64,000 bases of DNA, from NCBI RefSeq assembly GCF_002953715.1, contig NZ_CP025013.1, forward strand, positions 558,001-622,000, in the 5' to 3' direction. Of the stretch, positions 1 through 9,070 are shown one piece after another. Under the pieces are notes generated by a model. The model saw only the letters and a list, made by a program, of their open reading frames with translations. It was not told the DNA's origin and ran no database searches. Origin of the DNA: Rhizobium leguminosarum. GTDB lineage: Bacteria > Pseudomonadota > Alphaproteobacteria > Rhizobiales > Rhizobiaceae. Position 1 is the stretch's first letter. Every line of letters starts with the position of its first letter. A program made the position numbers and the translations under genes.

Positions 1-831
1 GCGCCGCGCCACGTCGGCGTCGGACTCGCCGATCACCGCGTGGAAGGAATTCATGATGAAGGGCAGATCGCTTCCACGACCGAAACTCACTGCGCGACGG
101 CGTAAATCGGTCGCGAAGGCAATGGCGTCCTCGAGCTTGGGCTGTGAGGTGTAGACGACCTCTGCGTAGCGCGCGCCCACCGTCACCCCGGCTTCGGACT
201 GTCCGGCCTGAAACTGGACCGGGCGGCGCTGCGGCAAGGGCGGCACGTTCAAGGGGCCTGCGACACTGAAGTGCTTGCCGCGATAGTCGATGCGGTGGAA
301 CTTGGCCGGGTCGATGCCGACGGCTCCGGAACCCTTGCGCTGGGCTGCGTCCCGTTCATTGGCATCATAAAGCGCGTTGACGACCTCGATGAATTCGGCG
401 GCGCGCTCGTAGCGTTCTTCCGGGCTCGGTAGCGTCTCTCCGAAATTCTCTTCGCCGACGGAGGAGGTCACCGCGTTCCAACCGGTGCGGCCGCCGCTGG
501 CGTGATCCAGCGTGCCGATCTGGCGCGCCAGATTGTAGGGGTGATGGAAGGTGGTCGAGACGGTGGCGATCAGGCCGATCTGCGATGTCGCCTGGCTGAG
601 CGCCGCAAGAGCAATGATCGGCTCCTGTATGCCGGCCGTGCCGGCAAGGCCGGCCGGGTCGATATGCAGAAGATCGGCGGTGAACAGGCCGGTGATCTTC
701 TCGGCCTCGGCTTTGCGGGCAAGTTCGACGGCGCGCTTCGCTCCCGTCGATGGCTCGATGTCATTCGATGCGGAGATGACGCTGCTTGCGCCGGTCAGGG
801 TCTTCAGGCGACGTTTGCGGGTAGGGGTCAT
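1..831 (-). CDS. LLM-class flavin monooxygenase (NtaA/DszA type), 3' part outside window
   Basis: The reverse strand translates without a stop to the window edge (about 277 residues). It shows hallmarks of the NtaA/SnaA/DszA group of FMNH2-dependent monooxygenases: a TVSTTFHHPYNLARQ-type segment, then TLDHASGGRTGWN, which belongs to the flavin-binding barrel. These enzymes use reduced flavin from a partner reductase and O2 to cleave C-S or C-N bonds. The N-terminus is atypical: the usual first beta strand (GAFL...WRHP) is missing and replaced by a short basic, low-similarity stretch. An in-frame ATG also exists at 858, but its GGAGA lies too close; the ATG at 831 has GAGA at a better distance. 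It is the last visible gene of the operon that includes the ABC transporter at 900-7810. Confidence 0.85.
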   Translation of the reverse strand, partial: MTPTRKRRLKTLTGASSVISASNDIEPSTGAKRAVELARKAEAEKITGLFTADLLHIDPAGLAGTAGIQEPIIALAALSQATSQIGLIATVSTTFHHPYNLARQIGTLDHASGGRTGWNAVTSSVGEENFGETLPSPEERYERAAEFIEVVNALYDANERDAAQRKGSGAVGIDPAKFHRIDYRGKHFSVAGPLNVPPLPQRRPVQFQAGQSEAGVTVGARYAEVVYTSQPKLEDAIAFATDLRRRAVSFGRGSDLPFIMNSFHAVIGESDADVARR

Positions 832-899
832 GACAGATGTCTCGCAGATTGAATTCATGTCTCCGGCAAGCTCTTGCCGGATGTTCTAGCAAGCGCCGC

Positions 900-2564
900 T
901 CAGGCCAGGGCCGGGACCGCCTCCAGGAGGGCGCGCGTATAGCTGTGCTGCGGTGCCGAAAAGACGTGCCCGACGCCCCCCGCCTCGACGATCCGGCCGT
1001 CCTTCATCACCAGCACGCGATCGGTGAGATGATTGATGACACCGAGATCATGGGAGATGAAGAGAAGTGCCGTACCGGACGCGGCTTGCAGTTCGGCGAG
1101 TAGATCGAGAACCTGTGCCTGCACCGAAACGTCGAGCGCGCTGACCGGTTCATCCGCCACCAGAAGCCGCGGCCGCGGCGCGAAGGCGCGGGCAATTGCC
1201 ACCCGCTGGCGCTGGCCGCCGGAAAGCTCACGCGGATGACGGTTGAGATAGGCCGAGCCCAGGCGGACCGCATCCAGCACTTCGAGCACGCGGTCGCGGC
1301 GGGACCCACCAAAGATGCCGACCGAGTCGAGGCTCTCGCCGACGATTTTTTCGACCGTGTAGCGCGGGTCGAAGGAACTGAGGGCGTCCTGGGCGATCAA
1401 TTGCATGCTGGCGCGGCGCGAGCGACGTCGAGCCTCCGGGATATTGCTCCACTGCTCGCGGTCGATGAACACCGCGCCGTCGTCCGGCTCGACCAGGCCG
1501 AGGACTATTTTCGCAACGGTGGTCTTGCCGGAACCGGATTCGCCGACGATCCCCAGGGCTTCGCCGGCGGCGAGGTCGAATGACACGTCGTTGACGGCAA
1601 ATGCGCCACCGGCTCCCCCGTAACGCTTGAAGAGATTGTGGGACGACAGGACGCGGTTCTGCTGGTCGATATGTTTGGCCGGCAGCGGAATGCGTAACCG
1701 CTCGGCTGGTGCGGCAGGCACACGCACAGTCTGGTGTTGGGAATCAGGCTGGCCGGAAGGAGACAGACGGAAGCCCCGCGATCCCGCTGACGGCACCGCA
1801 TCGAGCAATTGTCTTGTGTAAGGATGTTCCGGATTGCTCAGGATCCGGCCCGGCGGTCCCTCCTCGACGATCCTGCCATTCTGCATCACCAGCACGCGGT
1901 CGGCCAGGCGCGACACGACGGCGAGATCGTGGCTGATCAGCAGCAGCGTGTGCCCGGCCTTCCGGCGCTCGGCCAGGAGATCGAGGATTTGCTTTTGCAC
2001 GGTGGTGTCGAGCGCCGTTGTCGGCTCATCGGCAACCAGCAACGATGGCTGCCTGGCAATCGCAGTGGCGATAAGGGCGCGCTGGCGCAGCCCGCCGGAC
2101 AGCTGATGCGGATATTGCGGCAGGCGCCTTTCCGGATCGGGAATACCGACCGAGCGCAGCAGCGCGTGGCTGTCCCGGCCGACATCCGGGCGGGAGAAAA
2201 GGCCGCGTCTGCCGAAGGCATCCGACAATTGTTGGGAAATCCGCCGCAGCGGATCGAGCGACACGAGCGCATCCTGAAGAACAAAGCCGATCTTTTCGCC
2301 ACGCAGGCGTCGCCAGTCCCTTTCGCCGAAATTGAGGACGCTTTTACCATCGATGTCGAACCGGTCGGCACGCACATTGGCACCGACGCCGGAAAGGCCG
2401 ATGAGCGAACGGGCCGTCACGGATTTGCCGGAACCGGACTCTCCCACCAGAGCAACGGTCTCGCCCTTGTTGATCGTCAGGTCGATGCCATGGACGACGG
2501 CATTGGCACGTTGGTTCTGCGGAAAGCCGATCGTGAGGTTGTTGATGTGAACGACTGATGTCAT
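900..2564 (-). CDS. Fused two-domain ABC transporter ATPase (DppD-DppF type)
   Basis: This 554-residue cytoplasmic ATPase drives a peptide/nickel-class (family 5) importer. It contains two complete nucleotide-binding domains. The first has Walker A GESGSGKS at residues 41-48, the signature LSGGLRQR, and Walker B LLVADEPTTALD. The second, in the C-terminal half, has GESGSGKT, LSGGQRQR and LLVADEPVSALD. The start at 2564 is preceded by AGGAGG and overlaps the upstream permease stop by ATGA, so the longer in-frame ATG at 2714 inside the permease is unlikely. The two permeases and two binding proteins lie directly upstream on the same strand. Substrate is unknown; flanking LLM monooxygenases suggest an organosulfur or similar compound. 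Confidence 0.93.
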   Translation of the reverse strand: MTSVVHINNLTIGFPQNQRANAVVHGIDLTINKGETVALVGESGSGKSVTARSLIGLSGVGANVRADRFDIDGKSVLNFGERDWRRLRGEKIGFVLQDALVSLDPLRRISQQLSDAFGRRGLFSRPDVGRDSHALLRSVGIPDPERRLPQYPHQLSGGLRQRALIATAIARQPSLLVADEPTTALDTTVQKQILDLLAERRKAGHTLLLISHDLAVVSRLADRVLVMQNGRIVEEGPPGRILSNPEHPYTRQLLDAVPSAGSRGFRLSPSGQPDSQHQTVRVPAAPAERLRIPLPAKHIDQQNRVLSSHNLFKRYGGAGGAFAVNDVSFDLAAGEALGIVGESGSGKTTVAKIVLGLVEPDDGAVFIDREQWSNIPEARRRSRRASMQLIAQDALSSFDPRYTVEKIVGESLDSVGIFGGSRRDRVLEVLDAVRLGSAYLNRHPRELSGGQRQRVAIARAFAPRPRLLVADEPVSALDVSVQAQVLDLLAELQAASGTALLFISHDLGVINHLTDRVLVMKDGRIVEAGGVGHVFSAPQHSYTRALLEAVPALA

Positions 2565-3433
2565 GATTGCCTCCTGCCTTCGAAGGCGAGCTGCCAACGT
2601 TTTCCGAGAACGCTGATGGCAATGACTGTCAGCGTAATGGCAAGACCCGGCCACACCCCGATCCACCAGGCGACGCGAAGGTAATTGCGGGCTTCGGCCA
2701 GCATCGCGCCCCACTCGGGCGCCGGGGGCTGCGGCCCCATGCCGAGAAAACTCAGGCCGGCGGCCTGGATGATCGTTGTGCCGAGGCCGATCGTCGCCAG
2801 AATGGGAACCTGGGCAATGGCATGCGGCAGGACATGGCGGATAACCAACACGCGCGGCGTCAGTCCGAATGTTCTCGCCTGTTCGACATAGCCGCTTTTG
2901 GAGATCACGAATGTCTGGGCACGCACCACCCTTGCGAAACGAGGCACCGATGCCACGCCGAGCGCGAAGATAAGATTGACCGTACCCGGCCCGGTGAACG
3001 AGATCAGCACCAGCGCAAGGAGCAGATCCGGAAAGGACGAAACGACGTCCAGGAAACGTGAAATCGCTTCATCGACGAGACCGCGGGCGAGGCCTGAGAG
3101 AAGGCCGAGCAGCGAGCCGATGACAGCGGCGATGGCGACGGCGCTTACGCCGATCAAAATGGAATAGCGGGTTCCGTGCACGACGCGGGAAAAGACATCC
3201 CTGCCGAGATGATCCGTGCCGAACCAGTGGTCGACGGAGGGTGGCAGCTGCGACTGCAAGGGATCGGCCGCTATCGGATCGGCGGCGGTCAGGACATGCG
3301 GCCAGACGGTCGCAATCGCCACCAGCAACAGGAAAAGCGACGACACGACAACGCCGGGTCTCGACAAGGTCGCGCGGAGGAGCCCGACAGTTCGACGCCT
3401 CTCCTGCTCCGGCACTGTGGAGGAAATACTCAT
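2561..3433 (-). CDS. ABC transporter permease, DppC type
   Basis: A 290-residue inner-membrane permease of the binding-protein-dependent (BPD_transp_1) family. The N-terminal half carries the DppC hallmark DHWFGTDHLGRDVFSR after the first membrane segment. The cytoplasmic EAA loop that contacts the ATPase is around EQARTFGLTPRVLVIRHVLP. Several hydrophobic segments are visible. It overlaps both the upstream DppB-type permease and the downstream ATPase by 4 bases (ATGA), indicating translational coupling. It should pair with the 3430-4446 protein as the heterodimeric channel. Confidence 0.92.
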   Translation of the reverse strand: MSISSTVPEQERRRTVGLLRATLSRPGVVVSSLFLLLVAIATVWPHVLTAADPIAADPLQSQLPPSVDHWFGTDHLGRDVFSRVVHGTRYSILIGVSAVAIAAVIGSLLGLLSGLARGLVDEAISRFLDVVSSFPDLLLALVLISFTGPGTVNLIFALGVASVPRFARVVRAQTFVISKSGYVEQARTFGLTPRVLVIRHVLPHAIAQVPILATIGLGTTIIQAAGLSFLGMGPQPPAPEWGAMLAEARNYLRVAWWIGVWPGLAITLTVIAISVLGKRWQLAFEGRRQS

Positions 3434-4446
3434 CGGCCGGCCTCCCTGGCGTCGTTGCGCAGGCGAGGGTCGAGCAGCAGATAGAGCACATCGACCAGCG
3501 TGCTCAGCACGACGTAGATGAATGCGGAGAGTACGGCGACCGCCAGTACGACCGGCAGGTCGTGCGCCAGAACGGCGTCGACCGTGATGCGCCCAAGGCC
3601 CGGCCGGCCGAACACTGCCTCGGTGATCACAGCACCGGACAGCAGGTTACCGATCAGCCAGCCCGTCAGCGTGACAGCGGGCAAAGCGGCGTGACGCAGG
3701 CCATGGCGCAGCCGCAGAACGAGGTCGCCGACACCCCAGCTTCGAACGGTCAGGGCGAACGGTTCTTCCAGAGCCCGCTCCAACCCCTCACGCAGGACCT
3801 GACCGATGACGGCGCCGAGAGACAGGCCGAGCGACAGGGCGGGCAGCACCAGTGCCGAAAAGTCTCTGTCGCCGGAGACAGGAAAAAGCTTCAGCGTGAA
3901 AGAGAAGACGAACAGCAGCAGGATGCCCAGCCAGAAGGACGGCGTGGAGATCAGAATGAGCTCGAGCCCGCCGGCGATACTGCGAGGCAGGCGCTTGCCG
4001 GCGGTGATGACGGCGCTGGCCACCGCAAATACCACCGCAACCACGAGTGCCGCCGCCGTCAGTTTCAATGTCGGCAGCATTTGCGACAGGACCAGGCCGG
4101 AAACATCGGTCTGCAGGATGTAGGAGCGCCCGAAATCGCCATGCAGGATACGCGTGAGATAGGAGAGATATTGCGCCAGCAGCGGCTCATCCAAACCCCA
4201 CTCGGCACGGATGGCGGCCTCCACCTCCGGTGTTCGCAACTGTTCACCGATCAGGAGGCCGACAATATCACCGGGGGCGAGCTGAAGACTGATGAAGCTC
4301 AGGCTCACCGCCGCCCACAGAACCAGAATGGCGGAGCCGAACCGGGCCAGGATCTGCGACCCCAGGCTGTTGCGATTCAGCCGGCGCCGCCGTGAGAGAA
4401 AGGCGGCAGGCGCTTCGCCCAAGGCCGTCGTGTTTTCGGCAGTCAT
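3430..4446 (-). CDS. ABC transporter permease, DppB type
   Basis: A 338-residue membrane protein of the DppB/OppB class. Its N-terminal membrane segment is followed by a region with LAPGDIVGLLIGEQLRTP, and the C-terminal half has the EAA-like loop (RSWGVGDLVLRLRHGLRHAALP) and GAVITEAVFGRPGLG, a conserved stretch in this family. It follows the binding-protein genes with a 62-base gap that contains a strong hairpin (4468-4489) and overlaps the DppC-type gene by ATGA. A poorly conserved N-terminal 30 residues with a run of arginines precedes the first membrane helix. Confidence 0.92.
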   Translation of the reverse strand: MTAENTTALGEAPAAFLSRRRRLNRNSLGSQILARFGSAILVLWAAVSLSFISLQLAPGDIVGLLIGEQLRTPEVEAAIRAEWGLDEPLLAQYLSYLTRILHGDFGRSYILQTDVSGLVLSQMLPTLKLTAAALVVAVVFAVASAVITAGKRLPRSIAGGLELILISTPSFWLGILLLFVFSFTLKLFPVSGDRDFSALVLPALSLGLSLGAVIGQVLREGLERALEEPFALTVRSWGVGDLVLRLRHGLRHAALPAVTLTGWLIGNLLSGAVITEAVFGRPGLGRITVDAVLAHDLPVVLAVAVLSAFIYVVLSTLVDVLYLLLDPRLRNDAREAGR

Positions 4447-4467
4447 TGTCTGTCACTCCTGCATTCA

Positions 4468-4489
4468 CCCTGCGGCCACGGCCGCAGGG
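4468..4489. other. Intercistronic hairpin after the binding-protein gene
   Basis: The sequence CCCTGCGGCC-AC-GGCCGCAGGG forms a 10-bp perfect stem with a 2-base centre. It lies between the binding-protein stop (4509) and the permease start (4446) on the minus strand. No T-run follows it, so it is not an intrinsic terminator. Hairpins in this position often stabilise the upstream binding-protein message so that it outnumbers the membrane components; that role here is inferred. Confidence 0.6.
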
Positions 4490-4508
4490 TTGCGTTGACG
4501 GGACGGAG

Positions 4509-6131
4509 TTATTCACTGCGCCAGATGTCGTAGGCGCTTTCGGGCAGCTGCTTGAAGGGACGGAAGGTGATGCCCTTCACATAATCCGCTGCCGCCACCT
4601 GATCCTCAGGCTCGTAAAGCGGCAGGGCGTAAGCCTGGTCGACAATGGCAAAGCGCTGGAGGCCCGCATAGAGTTCGAAGCGCTTCTTGTTATCGAGGGT
4701 CGAGGCGGCCTCGTTCAGCCATTGCAACAGCTCAGGCGCGGCCGCGCGGCTGTAGTTGATGGTGCCGCCCTTATCCAGGGGCAGGTAGTGATATTCGATG
4801 TCGATGGCGTCAGTCGGCGTGTTGGAATTGGCGATCGAGCCAAATTGGCCGGTTTTGCGCCGGTCCGTATAGGTCCCCGCATCCACGAAGATGATGGCGA
4901 GATCGATGCCCGCGTTCTGGCGTGCCTGCGCCTGCAGTGCCTGCAGCAACACGTCGCGCTGGTCGCGCACCGTGGCCTGAGCCTGAACGACCTCGATGGT
5001 CAGTCGCTTGCCGTCCTTCGAGCGGAAACCTTCCGCATCCCGCGTCGTCCAGCCTGCTTCGTCCAGGAGGCGGTTGGCAAGCTTCGCATCGGCGCCGTAG
5101 GTCTTTTCGATGCTCTTGTCGTAGAACTGCGGATCGATAGGGGAGGTAATGCCCCAGGCCCTGGTGCGCTCGCCGCGATAGACCGCTGTCAGCACCGCAT
5201 CCACATCGATGGACGCGACGAGCGCCTTTCGCACGGCGATATCCTGGGTCGGCCCCCAGGTGACGTTCAGGAAGAGCGAATAGGGCGTGCCGGTGTTCAA
5301 TGCGGTTTGATAGCTGAAATCGGCATTTTCCTTAAACAGCGCCGCATCGTTGCCGGATATGCCTTCGATCACGTCCACCTGGCCGGAGGTGAGCGCCCCT
5401 GCCCGCACCGAGGATTCCGGCAGAAAACGATAGGTCACGTCGTCGAGATAGGCCGACCCCTGATGGGCAGCATTTTTCGGCGCCCAGTTATATGAGGGAT
5501 TTTTGGCGAACTGGATTTCCTGGCCCTTGGCGTAACGCTTGAGGATGAAAGGTCCAGTGCCGGCGATTTCAGGTCCGCCGGACTTCAGCTGCGAAGATGC
5601 AAAAGCGGCCGGAGACAGGATTTCCAAGCTGGCGACATAGTCGAGGAAGGGCGCATAGACCTGCTTGAGCGTGAAGGAGACCGTGTCATCGTCCACGGCC
5701 TTCACTTCCTCGATACGCGAGACCGGGCCGGCGCTGACACTGCCGGAATAGGCCGCGTCCTTGAGCTTGGTGAAATTCGTCACGACGGCCTCAGCATTCA
5801 GTTTCTGACCGTCGGTGAAGGTGACGTCGCTGCGCAGCTTGAATGTGTAGGTCTTGCCGTCCTCGGAAATCTTGTACTCGGTTGCCAACCACGGGACATA
5901 TCCACCGTCGGCCGTTCGGGCGAGCAGGGATTCATAGGCATTGCGCAGAAGAAGCTTGGTTTTGTCCTGGCCGTTCAGTTGCGGATTGAGCGTGGCGGGC
6001 TCCGTTTCGACGCCCCATGTCAACTTGCCGCCACTGACAGGCTTGGCATCCTGCGCAATGGAAAGACCCGGCAGCATGGAGGCTGCAAGAACGGCTGCGG
6101 TCACGGTCAGGAATTGTCTGCGGATAGGCAT
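4509..6131 (-). CDS. Family-5 ABC substrate-binding protein (paralog 2 of a tandem pair)
   Basis: A 540-residue periplasmic binding protein of the SBP_bac_5 (DppA/OppA/NikA) family. The chosen ATG at 6131 gives MPIRRQFLTVTAAVLAAS, a twin-arginine (Tat) style signal with RRQFL and a cleavage region near GLSIAQDA. An upstream in-frame ATG at 6176 overlaps the previous stop by ATGA and would add 15 residues, so translation from there cannot be excluded. Mature-domain landmarks are GGKLTWGVETEPATLNPQ, YTFKLRSDVTFTDGQ and IAGTGPFILKRY. It is closely similar along its length to its neighbour at 6173-7810, indicating tandem duplication. It is the receptor for the permeases at 2561-4446; ligand unknown. 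Confidence 0.93.
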   Translation of the reverse strand: MPIRRQFLTVTAAVLAASMLPGLSIAQDAKPVSGGKLTWGVETEPATLNPQLNGQDKTKLLLRNAYESLLARTADGGYVPWLATEYKISEDGKTYTFKLRSDVTFTDGQKLNAEAVVTNFTKLKDAAYSGSVSAGPVSRIEEVKAVDDDTVSFTLKQVYAPFLDYVASLEILSPAAFASSQLKSGGPEIAGTGPFILKRYAKGQEIQFAKNPSYNWAPKNAAHQGSAYLDDVTYRFLPESSVRAGALTSGQVDVIEGISGNDAALFKENADFSYQTALNTGTPYSLFLNVTWGPTQDIAVRKALVASIDVDAVLTAVYRGERTRAWGITSPIDPQFYDKSIEKTYGADAKLANRLLDEAGWTTRDAEGFRSKDGKRLTIEVVQAQATVRDQRDVLLQALQAQARQNAGIDLAIIFVDAGTYTDRRKTGQFGSIANSNTPTDAIDIEYHYLPLDKGGTINYSRAAAPELLQWLNEAASTLDNKKRFELYAGLQRFAIVDQAYALPLYEPEDQVAAADYVKGITFRPFKQLPESAYDIWRSE

Positions 6132-6172
6132 TTCGAATTTCGTCTCCCTTTTGAAAGCCGACGGAGGTCGGC

Positions 6173-7810
6173 TCATGCCGGCTGCTGCAGCCAGATGTCG
6201 TATGCGTTTTCGGGAAGCCGCTTGAACGGCCGGAAGCCGACGCCCTTCACCGCGATGGAGGCGGCAATCTGGTCGTCCGGCACATAGAGCGGCAGGCCCA
6301 GCGCTTGATCGAGCAGCGCAAAGCGCTGCAGTTGCGCGTAGATCTCGAAGCGTTTCCTGGCATCGAGCGTAGAGGCCGCTTCATCAAGCCAGGCGGAAAT
6401 TTCAGCCGCTTCCGTTCGGCTGTAGTTGATCGATCCGCCCTTATTGCGCGGCAGATAATGGAAATAGATGGTGACCCCGTTTTCCTGGGTCGTGGTCGAA
6501 TTGGGTATGATGCCGTACTGCCCGTCCTTCTGACGGTTCGCATAGGTCCCGGCATCGACATATTGCAAGGCAAGATCGATACCCGCGTTCTGGCGGGCTT
6601 GTGCCTGGACGGCCTGGAGCAGAATGTCGCGCTGGTCACGCAGTGTCGCCTGGGACTGCACGATTTCGATGGTCAGCCGTTTGCCGTCCTTCGTGCGAAA
6701 ACCGTCGGCGTCCTTTGCAGTCCAGCCCGCCTCGTCGAGAAGGCTGTTGGCGAGCCCAGCATCGAAGCCGTAGCGGCCCTCGATGCTCTTGTCGTAGAAG
6801 TCCGTGTCGGCAGGCGTGAGAATGCCCCAGGCGCGCTTGCGTTCGCCGCGATAGACCGACGCGATCACCCGCTCCACGTCGATGGCCGCCAACACCGCCT
6901 TGCGCACCCTGACGTCGGTGGTCGGGCCGACCGTCACATTCAGGAAGAGCGTGTAGGGCGTGCCGGTATTGATCGCGCTTTGATAGGTGAAGTCCGGATT
7001 ATCCTTGAACAAGCCGGCGTCATTGCCCCCTATGCCTTCGATGACATGCACCTGTCCGGAGGTTAGAGCGCCCGTTCGCACAGCCGACTCCGGCAGGAAA
7101 CGGTAGATGACTTCGTCGAGATAGGCAGGCCCCTGATGGGCAGCGTTATCAGGAGCCCAATTATAGGTCGGGTTTTTCTTGAAGCGGATTTCCTGACCCT
7201 TGATGTAGCTGTCGAGAATGAAGGGACCGGTGCCTGCGATTTCCGGGCCGCCCGACTTCAGCTGCGACGACGAAAATGATTTCGGCGACAGGATTTCTAT
7301 GCCGGAGGCACCGTCGAGGAAGGGCGAATAGACGGCGGCCAGCTTCAGCACGACCGTGTGGGAATCCACCGCAACCGCTTCGGAAACATGCGAAACGTGA
7401 CCGGCACTGATGCTGCCGGAATAGGTCGGCTCTTTCAGCTTGGTGAAGTTGAGCGCCACCGCGGCCGCGTCGAGCTTTTCGCCGTCACTGAAGGTCACAT
7501 CGTCGCGAAGGGCGAAAGTGTAGGTCTTGCCATCGTCGGAGACCGAATAGCTTTTCGCCAGCCACGGCACGTATCCGCCATCCGGCGTGCGGGCCAGCAG
7601 TGTTTCATAGGCATTTCGCAGGATCAGCTTCGCCTTTGCCTGGCCGTTCAGGTGCGGATTGAGCGTGCTCGGTTCCGTTTCCACGCCCCAGCTCAGCGAG
7701 CCGCCGCTGGCCGGTAGGTCCTTGGCCTGCGCCTGGGAAAGCCGCAATCCAGCCGTCAGGGAGAGTGCCGCAATGCCGGTGCCTGTTAGAAAATCTCGTC
7801 TTGTTACCAC
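6173..7810 (-). CDS. Family-5 ABC substrate-binding protein (paralog 1 of a tandem pair)
   Basis: A 545-residue SBP_bac_5 protein. It begins with MVTRRDFLTGTGIAALSLTAG, a clear Tat signal (TRRDFL), so it is probably exported folded. Landmarks include GGSLSWGVETEPSTLNPHL, YTFALRDDVTFSDGEK and IAGTGPFILDSY. Most residues match the next gene (4509-6131), but loops near the ligand cleft differ, for instance where one has TPTDAIDIEYHYLP and the other TTQENGVTIYFHYLP. Two receptors sharing one transporter core would widen substrate range. It is transcribed from the same direction as the LLM gene 7840-8841, 29 bases upstream. Confidence 0.93.
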   Translation of the reverse strand: MVTRRDFLTGTGIAALSLTAGLRLSQAQAKDLPASGGSLSWGVETEPSTLNPHLNGQAKAKLILRNAYETLLARTPDGGYVPWLAKSYSVSDDGKTYTFALRDDVTFSDGEKLDAAAVALNFTKLKEPTYSGSISAGHVSHVSEAVAVDSHTVVLKLAAVYSPFLDGASGIEILSPKSFSSSQLKSGGPEIAGTGPFILDSYIKGQEIRFKKNPTYNWAPDNAAHQGPAYLDEVIYRFLPESAVRTGALTSGQVHVIEGIGGNDAGLFKDNPDFTYQSAINTGTPYTLFLNVTVGPTTDVRVRKAVLAAIDVERVIASVYRGERKRAWGILTPADTDFYDKSIEGRYGFDAGLANSLLDEAGWTAKDADGFRTKDGKRLTIEIVQSQATLRDQRDILLQAVQAQARQNAGIDLALQYVDAGTYANRQKDGQYGIIPNSTTTQENGVTIYFHYLPRNKGGSINYSRTEAAEISAWLDEAASTLDARKRFEIYAQLQRFALLDQALGLPLYVPDDQIAASIAVKGVGFRPFKRLPENAYDIWLQQPA

Positions 7811-7839
7811 GGTGATGGCCCCAATTTTTTGTCCGATGG

Positions 7840-8841
7840 TCAGGCAGCGATGGCTGTGCGCCCGTCGGCCAGGAGTTCGATCGTTTTCAGGCGCTGCGCG
7901 CCATCCGACAGCGGGCAGTCGATGATGAATTCGTCGACGCCATAGGTTTCGTGCAGTTGCTGCAGTTCGACGTGGACCTTCGACGGTGTGCCGCGAATGA
8001 GGCGCGGGCTTCGCTCCTCGATCTGGTATTGCGTCTTGCCCGACTGGCGCACATATTCGAGCGCCTGCTCTTCGCTGCCGACATTTACCGCCTGGCCGCC
8101 TTCGACCTCGACCCGGAACCGGCGCGTCTCACCGCCGAGGCTTGCGGCACGCGCATTCGTTTCCGCGGTGATGACGCTGACGGCCAACAGCGCTGACGTA
8201 CCGCCTGCGGTCCGGTAAGCCGACAATGCTTCGGTGATCGCAGTGGCATCACCGTGGATATGGGCCGCATAGACGAAGCTCCATCCGAGGCTGGCCGCCA
8301 GCGTTGCGCTCTGCGCGCTTGCGCCGAGCAGAAAACGACCGGGCGGCTGATCCGGCACGGGAAAGGCGAGAGGACTTTCAGTCTGTGATTGGCCGACGTC
8401 TCCGTGGCTGAGGAAACCGTCCAGTTCGGCCAGTTGCGCGGCGAAGGACGGTTTGCGTTCCGGGTCGTAGGCCTGCTGCAGGGCGCGTGTCGACAGCGGC
8501 AGGCCGCCGGGTGCCTTGCCGACGCCGAGATCGACCCGGCCCGGCGCGAGAGCGGAAAGCAGGTTGAAATTTTCTGCAACCTTGTAGGCACTGTAATGCT
8601 GCAGCATGACGCCGCCGGAGCCGATGTGGATGCGGCTTGTGCGGGCGAGAAGGAAGGCGATCAACACCTCCGGCGACGAGCTTGCGAGGTTGGGCGAGTT
8701 ATGATGCTCCGCGACCCAAAACCGCCGATAGCCCAGATCCTCGGCCCTTTTGACCAGATTCAAACTGCGCTGCAGCGCCGCCGTTGCCCCTTCCGGGCCG
8801 TGGATTGGACTTTTATCGAGAAAGCTGAGGGCGTATGACAT
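7840..8841 (-). CDS. LLM-class flavin-dependent oxidoreductase, MsnO8-like
   Basis: A 333-residue single-domain luciferase-like protein. The motif YRRFWVAEHHN near residue 40 and IGSGGVMLQHYSAYKVAENF are typical of the MsnO8-type branch, a group common in sulfur-scavenging gene sets. Family enzymes bind reduced FMN and O2 in a TIM barrel; the substrate here is not known. It is the first gene of the minus-strand operon running to the left edge, so its promoter should lie in the 229-base divergent region 8842-9070. Confidence 0.9.
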   Translation of the reverse strand: MSYALSFLDKSPIHGPEGATAALQRSLNLVKRAEDLGYRRFWVAEHHNSPNLASSSPEVLIAFLLARTSRIHIGSGGVMLQHYSAYKVAENFNLLSALAPGRVDLGVGKAPGGLPLSTRALQQAYDPERKPSFAAQLAELDGFLSHGDVGQSQTESPLAFPVPDQPPGRFLLGASAQSATLAASLGWSFVYAAHIHGDATAITEALSAYRTAGGTSALLAVSVITAETNARAASLGGETRRFRVEVEGGQAVNVGSEEQALEYVRQSGKTQYQIEERSPRLIRGTPSKVHVELQQLHETYGVDEFIIDCPLSDGAQRLKTIELLADGRTAIAA

Positions 8842-8876
8842 ATCTGCTCCCGACCCGACCGGTCGATTAAAACAGA

Positions 8877-8901
8877 TAATCTATATTTTTAGTGAACTAT
8901 T
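8877..8901. promoter_or_regulatory. Degenerate copy of the recurrent GTCTA-N9-TAGAC dyad
   Basis: In the AT-rich divergent region 8842-9070, ATCTA-N9-TGAAC occurs in a sequence matching 17 of 25 positions of the copy at 19719-19743. It sits about 36 bases upstream of the minus-strand LLM start (8841) and could serve the left operon. The half-sites are imperfect, so this is a weak assignment. Nothing else in the region is recognisable apart from A/T runs that could hold promoter elements. Confidence 0.3.
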
Positions 8902-9070
8902 AAATCGAGCAATGATCTTTTAATATTCGGCGGCAAACGCAACAATCATGCCGTGCAAACCGATCCACCGATCGGGCATGCTGACGATGTTAGGCGCGCC
9001 GGATGAGCTTCAGGACATTTTCTTGAAGCCGCATCCGGAACGCGGTCAGACCTTCATCGGAGGCGCGTTC

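Noticed and set aside
3241..4395. 384-codon antisense frame over the DppB-type permease
   Set aside because: Gln/Arg/Asp-rich shadow of a membrane-protein gene, no domain.
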